In this document: in pieces, positions 54,150-64,000 of the stretch | How positions within the stretch are numbered: position 1 is the first letter of the stretch | Layout: each line of letters begins with the position of its first letter | DNA from: Ochotona curzoniae | Lineage: Eukaryota > Chordata > Mammalia > Lagomorpha > Ochotonidae | Direction: 5' to 3' | Assembly (NCBI RefSeq): GCF_017591425.1 | Contig: NW_024467120.1 | Location: 6,510,001 to 6,574,000 of the forward strand | DNA: 64,000 bases | Translations under genes and position numbers: made by a program | Notes under the pieces: generated by a model | What the model was told of the DNA's origin: nothing | Databases searched by the model: none | Seen by the model: the letters and a program-made list of their open reading frames with translations, nothing else

Positions 54150-55760
54150 TTGGATTTCAATGTAGGAATATGAATATTTGCAGTGGAAATTAAATGTACA
54201 GGTGTGGTCTAAGTGACCTCTGGGGGCCTGGGGACTTGGGATGGGGTCAGGGATGAGCCCGCTAGGAGAGCACCAAGGACTCCCCTGCTGAGCCACTGCT
54301 CCCACTGGTGAGCATAACTGGTACTGGGGAAAGACAAGGTTAGGCAGGGCTAAACACCCATTGGCCTGCATGTGAGCTGGGTTAGGGGGAGAGCCAGGCT
54401 GGGCTAAGTGACTGCATCCACTGGTACATGCATAAGCCAGACTAAGTGCAGGTTGTTTGGGCTTTGCCTATAGCATCAGCTAGCAAGTCTAGAACTGGGG
54501 GCAAATCCTGGCAAGCTAGACTGCAGAAAAACCTGGAAAGTGCAAGATCCAGGGCTGTGAGTGGGCCTAGTGGGGAAACTGTGGGCACCTCTTTAATGGA
54601 TTGCAGCTCCTACCAGTGAGCATGAGAACCAGGGCTGGGGGTTGAACTGGTTGGACAGGTGGTAGCACCTGCCAGCATAAGCATGGGCTGGATAGTGAGG
54701 TCAGTTGGGCTGAGCTAGGATGTAGCATGTATTGGTGTGTACAAAAGCCAAATGGGATACAGGACATACCTGACCAGTCTGCTGCACATATAGTCATGTG
54801 CAGTAACCAGGGCTGGGGATGGGCCTGGTGGAGATTACTGGGGATCATTCCTGCTGCACTACACTTCCTGCTATTGTACATGGGGGCAGAGTGTGTCACT
54901 TGCAGAATTGGGCTGGGCTACAACATTCATTAGTTTGTATAAGAGATGGGACTAGAAACAGAACTGACCCAGTAACTAACCACCAATGTGTGTGTGTGTG
55001 GGGGGGGGGGTGATGTGGGTTCTAGACTGAGCCCGACCCTATACTGGCTGGCACACATAGGAGTCAGGTCTGCAGTCAATTCAGACAAGGTTTCTTTAGA
55101 CACCTCCCCCAACAGAAATGCTGGACTCAAACTCAAACCACAGAGAGTCTCAAGATCTGTGGTCTGAGGGTGGAGTGCAAGTGTCAAAACTGAGCCTCCT
55201 TAGTGCTAAAGAGAGTACACATGTTTACCCAGAAACACATGGAGGATATGGTTGTCCATTGGGGCCTGCAAACAGAGTCCTGCAGAGGACATCTGGTACC
55301 CTAGCAGAGGATGAAGGGCAGGACAAATTGGACAACTCTGCTAGCCAAGGGTTGACAGCAAGTATTCGAGTGAATCGAGACTTTAAGGTGGACTACGTCA
55401 GCCAAAGGACCATGGAAAGATTTCCTCATCCTTGGAGCAATGCAGTCAACAGCATTTCAGAACTATCAAATCAACTTGAGTAGTACCCTCAGAGTATGTT
55501 CCACATGGGGGACCCTGGGATGGCATCAGGTGGCAGGTCATTCCTGGGTACTGGTACAGTTATATTGCTGGGTGCGGCTTCTCCTTCTCTACCCTCTTCC
55601 CCCAAACAAAGGAAAAAGAAAAAGGCAATTGGAAATAATGGTTTCATCCACTTTCCCCTATTCCTCAACCCTTCCCACCCTTATGAGTGGTCCACACGGG
55701 CACGCATCCTTCTCAACTATGTAAACATCATCAAAAATGAAATTCAAAAAATGTAAAAGT
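54150..55760 (+). repeat. Unnamed long interspersed repeat, copy 1, with degenerate internal tandem units
   Basis: Two parts. From 54200 to 54970 there are degenerate GC-richer units built around 'ccagggctggggatgggcct', 'gcatccactggtacatgcat' and 'aagcca'. From 55389 to 55760 the sequence aligns with a second copy at 57708-57975: shared landmarks are 'ggactacgtcagcc', 'cagcatttcagaactatc', 'gggaccctgggatgg' and 'tttcatccactttcccctat'. It ends in an A-rich stretch, so it probably moved by retrotransposition. All frames are short and no protein motif is visible. I cannot assign it to a named family; a lagomorph L1 5' region or LTR is possible. Confidence 0.55.
54985..55013 (+). repeat. (TG)n(G)n tract
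   Basis: A short TG run followed by about ten Gs inside the unnamed repeat. Confidence 0.9.
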
Positions 55761-56833
55761 GTACATTATTTGAAATGAGTGAAAGAAGTGAGTTTAAACC
55801 AAGATAAAGCAGAACATGAACTATTACACAGTGAAGGTTCGACTCTTACAGCCTCTAAGGACCATAGCCACATCTCCTTGGGCTCTGTGGTTTTGGAAAC
55901 GAATGCCTTGAGTTTTGTCCCAAATGAGAGATCAGACTTTTTTGTAGTTGACCTTACCAAAAAGAGTCCTGATAAAAAGAAATCCCCATGAAAGAAGCTA
56001 ATCATAGATCCCTGGACTCAGGAGGTGACAGGTTCAGCCACTGTACAAGGCCTCAGGGGCTTGGTTATGTGCACTGACAAAAGCCCTGGCTGAGGGCATG
56101 AACTGGAACCCAAATCCTCAAGTTTGTCTTCTTACTGAAGTGTGCACTCTCCAGGTCATGTCTCTAATGTTTCTATCCAGAAAGCATACTCATTGTGCTT
56201 GACTCAATCCTGTGAAATCGAGCCTTACCTCTGACATGTTCTGTGATGAGGAACCAACTTTGTGCTGTTTGTTCTTAATTTCCCACCCATTGCAGATCAC
56301 TCTTCAGACCTCTTCCATGTGACTTGTGCAAATCAATCACAGCCAAAGAAAGGTGTGTTCGGGAAATGACACAAAATGCTTCACTTCCCACAGGACATAG
56401 GACAGCACATGCACAGGGTATTTGGGCGAGAAATGTCTGCCTAGCTGTCTCGACTTATACCTTTATCAATGTCAAAATCCACTTGATTATATGGCCAGCA
56501 TTGGCCCTTACTAGAGCGTAAATACCCTTTTATTTCAGTGACTTTCTTGTGGGTTACCTCTATATTACTTACTTTCTTGACTCCTTCTGACAAAATCTCT
56601 CTCATAATATACTACAGATATAAAAACCTACTCAGAACAGCAAAATATAATGATGACTCATTTCTTACCTCTGGTGTAGCATGTTCACTCCCATGTCCTC
56701 ATGTCACTTACCTAAGAATGACCTCATTGTTTATAAAGAAACACCATGATATTACCATGTATTTGATAAGCAATTTTGTTTGCCTGTACGAGGGATCATA
56801 CAAAGAATATCATATTTACTCTTCCCAAGAAAA
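55761..56833. other. Unassigned non-coding DNA
   Basis: No transposon or exon recognised between the two copies of the unnamed repeat. The plus-strand frames at 55779-55991 and 56538-57032 have no recognisable domains; the second runs into a SINE. Confidence 0.4.
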
Positions 56834-56834
56834 G

Positions 56835-56915
56835 AAGGTAGACATCATTATCTCTGTTTTCCCAGAGAGGAAACTGAGGTCCAAAGACATTATACACCTC
56901 CCCCTCAACCACAAA
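56835..56915 (+). repeat. MIR SINE fragment
   Basis: 'gaaggtagacatcattatct' followed by 'cagagaggaaactgaggtcc' is the MIR block 'aggtaggtactattattatc...acagatgaggaaactgaggc'. Confidence 0.75.
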
Positions 56916-56957
56916 CTCTGCCTCCCACCATCACACCTTTTAAAAGTTGGGGAGGGG

Positions 56958-57286
56958 GGCCCGGCGCGGTGGCGCAAGTGGTTAAGGTCCTCGCCTTGCA
57001 CGCCCTGGATCCCATATGGGTGCCGGTTCTAATCCCGGCAGCCCCGCTTCCCATCCAGCTCCCTGCCTGTGGCCCGGGAAAGCAGTCGAGGACGGCCCAA
57101 AGCTTTGGGACCCTGCACCCGCGTGGGAGACCCGGAAGAGGCTCCTGGCTTCGGATCGGCATAGCATCGGCCGTTGAGCTCACTTGGGGAGTGAATCATC
57201 GGATGGAAGATCTTCCTCTTTGTCTCTCCTCTCTGTATATCCGCCTTTCCAATAAGAAAATAATAATAATAATAAAAATAAATCTT
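56958..57286 (+). repeat. Youngest CSINE, near-consensus, with intact Pol III boxes
   Basis: Flanks 'aagttggggagggg' (56944-56957) and 'aagtttgggagggg' (57287-57300), 13/14. The head 'ggcccggcgcggtggcgcaa' and many CpGs are intact. A box 'tggcgcaagtgg' (56970-56981) and B box 'ggttctaatcc' (57025-57035) are the internal RNA polymerase III promoter. The tail has grown into (AAT)n. An open frame of 250 codons crosses it together with a MIR and the next repeat, and is not a gene. Confidence 0.98.
56970..57035 (+). promoter_or_regulatory. Internal Pol III promoter (A and B boxes) of the young CSINE
   Basis: The A box fits TGGCNNAGTGG with one extra base, and the B box fits GGTTCGANTCC with one substitution. 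They are about 43 bases apart, as in tRNA-derived SINEs. Present function is inferred. Confidence 0.7.
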
Positions 57287-57300
57287 AAGTTTGGGAGGGG

Positions 57301-57975
57301 TTCAGGTCTTGAGGTTGGGGAAAAAAGCAGCTCCCGACAGTGTGGCAGCTATGGGGGGTGCCCCTGCCAGGCCGGATCCAATACTAGGGACTCGGGCCAA
57401 AGCCACTGCCAAAAGGCAGTGACCGAGTTCTTGGCTTTGGGCGGCCAGTGCACCAAATGGTGCCAGGCTCTGCCTGCTGGCCACCTGGTGGTGAACTCTG
57501 GGGTTTTTACAACATATATAATTGCTGCCTAGGGACACGCATGAATAAGGACAGTGTTAATGTAGGTGAGAGATGAATTCTAGGTGATTCCCAGTAATGG
57601 GGTCATGAAACTTTTAGGCAAGCATGGGGACTGAGTCCTGATGGCTTGGAAGGGAGTGTCAAGATCCCTCCAACTGAACTGCTGATGTCAGAACCCCAAA
57701 CATGAAGGGACTATGTCAGCCAGCAGATTCTGAATAGATTTCATCATGATTGTAATAGCGAGATTGGCAGCAATTCAGAACTCGGAGCACGCCTCGCATC
57801 AGGGACCTGGGATGGGAGGGAGGCTGGGTGGGGCTTTTCCGTTTGTTTCTCCCCTGACCCCAGATACGGGGGAAACATGATGATATTAGTGTGAAAACAA
57901 TGGTATTATCCACTTTCCTGTAGCCCTTGCCCCTGTATACCCTAAGTAACTAAGTAAGATGATTCTAAAAATAAT
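57301..57975 (+). repeat. Unnamed long interspersed repeat, copy 2
   Basis: The right half matches copy 1 in order: 'ggactatgtcagcc' (57708), 'ggcagcaattcagaactc', 'gggacctgggatggg', 'tggtattatccactttcctg', then an (AAT)n-rich end. The left half (57300-57535) is GC-rich with 'ggccacctggtggtgaactc'. It is not alignable by eye to copy 1's tandem units. Confidence 0.55.
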
Positions 57976-58002
57976 AATAATGAAAACCTTTTAACACTGA
58001 AG

Positions 58003-58333
58003 GGCCAGCTTTGTGGCATAGTAGGTTATGTTACTACCTGCATGCCAGCATTTCACAGCAGGTTCAAGTCTGGGTACCCCACTTTTGATCTTAGCTCCTT
58101 GTTAATGCTCCACACAAAGCAACAGAGGATCACCCAAATACTTAGGCTCCTGTCACCAATGTGGGAGACCCAGATACAGTCCCTGGCCCCTGGCTTTGGC
58201 TTGGTTCAAACCTGGCTGTCAAGGATATTTGTGGAATAACGAGCAATTGAGGGATCTCTCTTGCTCTTGCTGTCTCCCTCTACAACTAATGTCGTGCTGC
58301 CATTCAAATCAACAAATAAAACTTTAAAAAATA
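58003..58333 (+). repeat. CSINE, old
   Basis: Head 'gggccagctttgtggcatag', 'caatgtgggagacccagata', tail 'caacaaataaaactttaaaa'. Confidence 0.88.
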
Positions 58334-58755
58334 TCATACCATAGAAACAATGAGATGAGAACAGGATTTGCGTATTTCTCAGGAATTTCCCATTGTGCGC
58401 CTCCAACGATGGTTTTCTGCTGCACTACAATGCTGGGTCTGGTTTTAGTGCATCTCAGATAAAGGTTTCACCAACCCATCTGGCCTTGGTTTCTCCCAGC
58501 CTTCATTAATTCTAATTTCATTATCACCTGTTCTGGTGTGACCCTGGGCTCCCTGCACACTTCTCCCGTTCCTCATGGGAAATGAATTTCTGTCTCAGCA
58601 TCCGTTCTCTCCAACGGTGTGAGCCCCGAGGCAAGGGGCTCATTTGTGTGGGAACACTGCCCACCCCTCCTGGCAGCCCCAACTAACTCCAAAGGCTTTG
58701 GCTCTTTGGTCATCTCTAGCTTCAGATGAGACCAAAGGGAATATCTTTGCCAGCA
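58334..58755. other. Unassigned non-coding DNA
   Basis: Nothing recognised. Confidence 0.4.
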
Positions 58756-58769
58756 TGTGATGTGATGTG

Positions 58770-58803
<34 letters not shown>
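58756..58803 (+). repeat. (TGTGA)n/(TG)n microsatellite
   Basis: Three TGTGA units grade into an uninterrupted TG run of about 16 units. Confidence 0.96.
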
Positions 58804-58804
<1 letters not shown>

Positions 58805-61800
58805 CAAACATGCATGTGCAGTGTACCAAACATACAACTAATACTCACTTTTTAGTTATAACTGATACCAATGCATTCTGCCCAAACCTCCTTTCACCCT
58901 TCTATTTTGCGAATTTTCACATCAGTATTGGATATGGCTTATGCATCCTTTGGGATAAATAAGGAATACTTTTATACTTTGGCAACAAATTAGGTGACAT
59001 TTATTTGATTTGCTGAGAAAGGCCAAATTTTCCGAAACAGTAAATAGAAGACTATTCCAGCAATGCCAATGGGGTATCCATCAGAAAGCTCAGAATTCTT
59101 ATTGACCAGAAAAACACATAAAAGTCAATGCAAGCAAAAAGAGCACGCCTTTTTCTCCTTCCCTGCCTGACCCCTGAGGTCCCACCTGCAGTCCCGCTGG
59201 TTTTCTGTAACAGAAACATCGTCTGATCAGAGGCTGCAAAAAGAGCAGGACAGCGCTGTTTATTCCTGTTTTGTGGCCAATGAGTTTCTCTGAATCCCTG
59301 TACTCCCAGTCTTCTTTATACCTCAGGCAAAAAAAGAAGAGAAGCAATGGAATTTGATTACTTGATATCAGGGAAAATACACATGTCTGGATACACACAC
59401 ATAGCTCTAATCCCAGACATTTCAATCTTTTATGAATGTGCAAGGCAGTGCTTTCACTATTCAACAGTCTTCTAATAAATTCGAATGTCTAATGACTACT
59501 ATACTTAACATTATATAGATCTATTAAGTATATCTGTTATATCACATAGTGTCTCCATTGTAAATTAATTTTTTTGTCTCTTTTCTCACAAGAAAATGCT
59601 GTTGTCATGAGCAGATATGGATCTCTTGAGTATTTATGAGTGAAAGAAGCATTGTGAAGGCACACTGACTTAAAAAATAAAGACTCGGAGATGTGCTTGT
59701 TTGACCAAAATAGGAAAAATAAGCCCAATATATTTAAAAAAAAAAAAAAAGAAGAAGAAGTCATAGCTATTTGGCAAAGAAAATGGCTAAGATGAAGTTG
59801 AATGTTTCCAAGAAAATTTGCTCTGTTTGATTAAGTTTTTTCCTTCTGATTCACCATTATAGACTATTTTCCCCCTAAGGCACAGAATGGACATTTTAAA
59901 GGACATGTGCCTGTTATCGATATGGAATTCAGGCTGGGTGCATTATTTTTAAAGGAACCACAGTTGTAGCTGCATGCCAGTATGTGTACAGGCTTCAGAT
60001 AAGCAATTGACCGTGAAATAATAGTACACGGCTTTTAATATATACCCTCTGGTTATGGGTGTGCATACTAAGCATACAGTATTTTAAAATATACATGTCC
60101 ACATAGAAAGATACAAACCCTGAAAGTTGAAGCTGTCTGTATCTAAAGGACTGGCAGCTGCTTGAAATTTCCCCTGCACGCTCCCTAAGGTCTCAGGTGT
60201 GGGATTCACCAGCCAATGTCTCAGCTAGAACAGGTGTCTATCGTTGGTAAATAGCAATTAGGCCCAAATTTCAGACTTTTTTTTTTTTTCGAATCCCTTT
60301 CGGAGGAAAAGCCCAGGAATAAATAGTTGCTGTAACGGCCAGGGGTATTGTGTAGCGTTACAGCCTCCAGCTGGTCTATTACACACTATAGACAGGCAAA
60401 GAATACGGGCACCTGACAGATGTGTTCTGTGGGCTTCATTAGGAAAGAAACAAAGAAACTCCTCAATTAATAGCAGCGGAGCCAAATGGGGGTGGGGGAG
60501 AGCTCGAGGGGAGAGGAATCATAGCCTGTTATTTAAACAGAGTCAGGGAGCCTTTCACTGGTGGCTTAATATGATTCATTAATAAAAACAGCTTTTTGAA
60601 TGCCCAGTTTAAGTCAAAAGAAATCATTGGCATTTTTTTTTTCCCCCAGCAAAGGAAGGGCAAAATGACAAATTGCTGCTGTTAAATTCATTTCATGTGG
60701 GGATGGCCTTTCTCAAAGATCCCTTAAACGGCAAGGCTGGATGTTTGTCACATTAAGTGGCAGAGCAGTTCTCAAAAATCGACTGTGGCATGTCAGGGTC
60801 TCAGATGAATGGCCAGCAGAGGCCACCCAATAATTTTATATATCCAGACCAGGAAGCATTGAGTGTTGTTTAAATGAATGAGGGTTTTTAGAGTAATGAA
60901 ATGCAGCTCTTATCCTGAAGAAAGGAAAATCTGTCCATGGTGTCACTTTTAATTTTTTTTTCCTTCTACTTCTTGGAATGGTTAGAAGTACTAGGGGAGC
61001 CCTACTGGTAACTGTTTTATTTCCTGCTAGCAGCAGAAGTCTGGTGGTTTCTCTGTCGGTGTTCGCTTTACCGAAGGTACATAACGAACCTTTACACAAC
61101 GTAGTATACAATGGTGGAAGAGCGAGCTACACGACGGGTGAGCAATAGAAGAGTTCTGAAAGAACACTGCTCGTATTATTTTACATAACACAATTTTGGA
61201 GGCATAAAGATTCCTCCCTCCCCGTCTCTTCCCTCCGTCCCTCCCTCCCCATCTCTCTCCTCCTGCCATTTCCTCCCCCCGTCACCCATATTATCACAGT
61301 AGTGTAGTCCCTTAGTAACAGGGTACAAGTCAAAAATCTATGATACCAACCCAGCTCCTGTAATCATAATTCTCCAGTTTGGGTTCTGAAATGATCATTG
61401 AAAGAAGAAAACTGCCAGCAAGAATCTAAAGTAGGCCGTTGGACCAGTTCCTATGCTTATTGGGAGAAGGCTAAATTTCAGAAAGTCCCGACCCCTCTAT
61501 CATCCTCTCTGAATGCAGGATCAGGAATCTAGAGGATGCAGGCAAAACTCCTGTCGTCGTCTGGATAATTCAGGCTCCTACAACTGTGACTGTAGTAACC
61601 TGGGCAGTTTGTTATAGGCTAAGAACTCGCAGAGGGCACGATAATAACGACCTCGGTGCAGTTGGAGAAAGACCACAGGAGTCCTGGAGTAACCTAAGCC
61701 AGCCAGGATGGACTCCAACATCAGAACTGAATGCTCATCTGTCTAATTGGGGTGTTGTCCCGCCAAAGAAACAGAAATCAAAACATAAATGGTGATGGCC

Positions 61801-62282
61801 AAATATGATGGGCCAGGGTCTTTGTGATGGAAATGTAATTGTAAATCTTTATGGCCAACTCAGGCTGTGATATCTTGATGCTCTTCAATTTTTAAAATAT
61901 CCTCTTGGCTTCTATGTGTGTTTCCCCCCTCAAATAATAGCCACAGAACAAGAAGGACTAATATCAACTCCCAAATGAACAGAAATGAAAAGGAAAACCA
62001 GCAGGCTTTCCTGGAAGCACAGGCATTTTTTCACCCAAAAGTCTCTTTCCCACACTGCTAATATTTCATACTTGACATCAAAAAATTGAAAGCATCAAAG
62101 AGAACAGTCAAGATGTGAAACTATTATGTTCAAACTTTAACTCATAATGGCTCTTAATCTTTAAAAACTAATGTTAGTTCCAGAATAAGTTTGCCTTCTA
62201 ACATTGAGCTGTATCCCAACTGAAAGAAAACTACACAATGGTTACTTAACAGATCTATATGGAATGTGATTTTTTTTTCAGA
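58804..62282. other. CSINE-free block, candidate conserved non-coding sequence at 59800-61000
   Basis: No transposon is recognisable over 3.4 kb. The part from 59820 to 61000 is rich in unbroken motif-like stretches ('ctcaattaatagcagcggag', 'taatatgattcattaataaa', 'ccttaaacggcaaggctgga') and keeps CpGs outside any repeat, suggesting constraint. A pyrimidine-rich run lies at 61205-61285. The frames on either strand have no recognisable domains. Confidence 0.4.
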
Positions 62283-62295
62283 CCTAAAATCACTT

Positions 62296-62650
62296 ACTAC
62301 AAAGATTTATTTATTTGAAAATCGGAGCTACAGAAGGAAGGAGGGAGGACAGAAGGAGGGAATGAAGAAGACAGACACACACACAGAGAAAAATCTTCCA
62401 TCCACAGGTTCACTCCCTAGATGACCATAACAGCCAAGGCTAGGCTAGACCCAAGCCAGTAACTAGGAACTTCATCTAGGTTTCCTATATAGGTGCAGGT
62501 TCCCAGGGACTTTGGTCAGCCTCTGCTGCAAACCAGGCACATTAGCACGGTACTAGATTAGACATGGAGCAGTCAGGAGTCAAACCAGTGTCCATATGGG
62601 ATGCTCATATCCCAGACTGTGACTGTATTCACTACACCATAATGCCAGTC
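62296..62650 (-). repeat. CSINE, minus strand, with perfect 13-bp target-site duplication
   Basis: 'cctaaaatcactt' occurs at 62283-62295 and 62651-62663. The element runs from 'actacaaagatttatttatt' to 'cactacaccataatgccagt'. A purine-rich expansion (GGAAGGAGGGAGG) lies near 62335-62365. Confidence 0.95.
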
Positions 62651-62663
62651 CCTAAAATCACTT

Positions 62664-63670
62664 CCAATGAGGGTACAGAAGGTGGAAAAAACTAAAACCT
62701 CATGCACAACCATGAAAAGCAATCACTGAATGTCAAAATTCAACAAAGTACAATCCTGCCCTTCTTGTTGAGGTGGAAAAAGGCCATGTATTTTTGTTCA
62801 TTTTAACAAATACAAATTCAGTTTCATTTCTCTTTCTCAACGGAGTGTTGTGTTATTGTTTTGATGGACATTCTCAAACAGCTCAAATGCACATTTTATT
62901 TCTAACAGTGCTTAGAAAACTGGAACCTAATTCTTCACTCCTTTTATTCCCTTATAGCAATATTCATTCCATTCTACCGACCCCACACATCCAGAAACCT
63001 CCAACTGCAACATTGTATGTGTGGCCAGTAACTCTTCTTATTCTCTCCAAACCTGAAGCTATACACAATACAATTTTGTTTGCATTCTATATATTTTTAA
63101 AAGAACGTACTTGTCATCTCCATGTTGTTTGAGACTGACAAGTGTCATTTTTTCATCCCAACTGGACCCTTCAACTATCATAATTGGGGTCAACAAGAGA
63201 AGAAATAACAAACACTCTTTTGCTACAAAATAGAAACTTTCCAGGTGGTAGATTTTTCAAAAGAAAAGTCAATCATAATCCCAGAACAACACAAAAGGGT
63301 AAACCTGCATGAAAAAGGAATAAACGCAACTTTTGAAAATGCAGAACAATGTCCATGCTTTTAAGCAGTAAGACACAAAGCAGGAAACAGAGCGTGTACA
63401 TTTTATTTTAGTTTTACCTATCCAATGCTTTATTTTAATTATGTTTATTTCAAAAATTCAATCATTTTAACATTTTATATAATTCAGTTAGCAAATAAAC
63501 ATATATACACATACATATATATTCTGTTTTTTCTTGAAATAGTTATTAATATCACATGAGATTCACAATGATCATAAAATAATCAAGGAATTGATCATCT
63601 ATCATTACACAGATGGTTTAATTCAGTGAAAACAATATATACTTCTATATATACCAGATAAGATGACAAG
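62664..63670. other. Unassigned AT-rich DNA
   Basis: The plus-strand frame at 62773-63132 (119 codons) has no domain. An (AT)n-like stretch lies at 63495-63525. No repeat recognised. Confidence 0.4.
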
Positions 63671-63672
63671 CA

Positions 63673-64000
63673 CAGGGCGCAGCACAATAACCTAGCAGGT
63701 AATGTCTTCACTTTGCATGCACCTGGATCCTCTGTGGGCACCAGTTCTAATCCCAGCAGCCTTGATTCCCATCCAGCTCCCTGTTTGTGGCCTGGGATAG
63801 CAATCGAGGGTGGCCCAAACCCTTGGGATCCTGCACCAATGTGGAAAACCCGGAGGATGTTCCTGGCTCCTGGCTTTGCATCAGCACAGCTCCAGCCATT
63901 GCAGTCACATGGAGAGTAGGTCTACAGACGAAAGATCTTCCTCTCTGTCTCTCCTCCCCTCTGTAAATCTGACTTCCCAATAAAAATAAAATAAAAATTT
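63673..64000 (+). repeat. CSINE reaching the window end
   Basis: Head 'agggcgcagcacaataacct', 'accagttctaatcccagca', full body, tail 'aataaaaataaaataaaaat' running off the end, so any downstream target-site duplication is outside the window. Confidence 0.93.

Noticed and set aside
54567..54899. Minus-strand 110-codon frame rich in Pro, Cys and Leu
   Set aside because: It lies within the degenerate tandem units of the unnamed repeat, and its composition follows from GC-rich repeat sequence.
56958..57035. Possible functional tRNA gene
   Set aside because: A and B boxes are present, but no cloverleaf can be completed and the sequence continues as a SINE body. It is tRNA-derived only.
56780..57532. 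250-codon plus-strand open frame, the longest in the window
   Set aside because: It runs through a MIR fragment, a whole CSINE and the start of another repeat. CpG-rich young SINEs are open in several frames on both strands, so this is not a gene.
58640..58962. Frames with Thr-His or Val-Cys repeats
   Set aside because: Translations of the (TG)n microsatellite.
5762..63999. Repeated spaced units that might suggest a CRISPR array
   Set aside because: The repeats are dispersed SINEs of about 300 bases in both orientations. No short regularly spaced direct repeats exist, and the DNA is mammalian.

Overview
This window is mammalian nuclear DNA, almost certainly from a lagomorph and most likely a pika (Ochotona). 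The evidence is more than thirty copies of the tRNA-derived lagomorph C-repeat SINE (CSINE). The youngest copies (for example 56958-57286) have the form I associate with pika rather than rabbit: a GGCCCGGCGCGGTGGCGCAA-type head, a 'cccatatgggtgccggttctaat' B-box region and an (AATAA)n-type tail. LINE-1 fragments carry lagomorph-type 3' UTRs, and older elements shared by all placental mammals (MIR, L2, MaLR/MLT1 LTRs, DNA transposons) are also present. The taxon call rests on recalled repeat consensus sequences, not on a search.

No protein-coding gene can be supported. The open reading frames are short, lack recognisable domains, or run across SINEs and other repeats. The only gene-derived piece I recognise is a decayed C2H2 zinc-finger fragment on the minus strand at 43215-44025. 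It is split by a young CSINE with a perfect 13-bp target-site duplication. No rRNA or free-standing tRNA gene, CRISPR array, operon or bacterial feature was seen. The window reads as a gene-poor intergenic region or a long intron.

Layout. 1-5.7 kb has no CSINE, faint MIR/L2 relics and long unassigned stretches. 5.7-7.1 kb is a MIR with a pile of four CSINEs. 8.7-9.2 kb holds a MITE-like element next to a CSINE. 9.2-11.6 kb is CSINE-free AT-rich DNA that looks like constrained non-coding sequence. 11.6-17.4 kb is a CSINE-dense stretch with a (GAAA)n microsatellite. 17.6-18.1 kb is an old DNA transposon. 18.5-21.1 kb is a near-complete, non-coding MaLR provirus-like element. 22.5-23.8 kb has ancient LINE and hAT-like relics. 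About 11.4 kb from 23.45 to 34.83 kb has no recognisable CSINE. 35.0-39.9 kb is a nest of CSINEs, an MLT1 LTR and two oppositely oriented L1s. 40.5-45.7 kb holds L1, a second MITE copy, the zinc-finger relic and a MIR. 45.7-50.0 kb is unassigned. 50.0-54.1 kb is L1 plus CSINEs. 54.1-58.0 kb has two copies of a long repeat family I cannot name. 58.3-62.3 kb is CSINE-free, with a (TG)n tract and a candidate conserved block near 60.3-61.0 kb. 62.3-64 kb is CSINE again.

There are no genes acting together here. The main content is a stratified record of transposition (target-site duplications, nested insertions, subfamily marks) plus several repeat-free blocks worth testing as regulatory sequence. 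I found no new defence or metabolic system.
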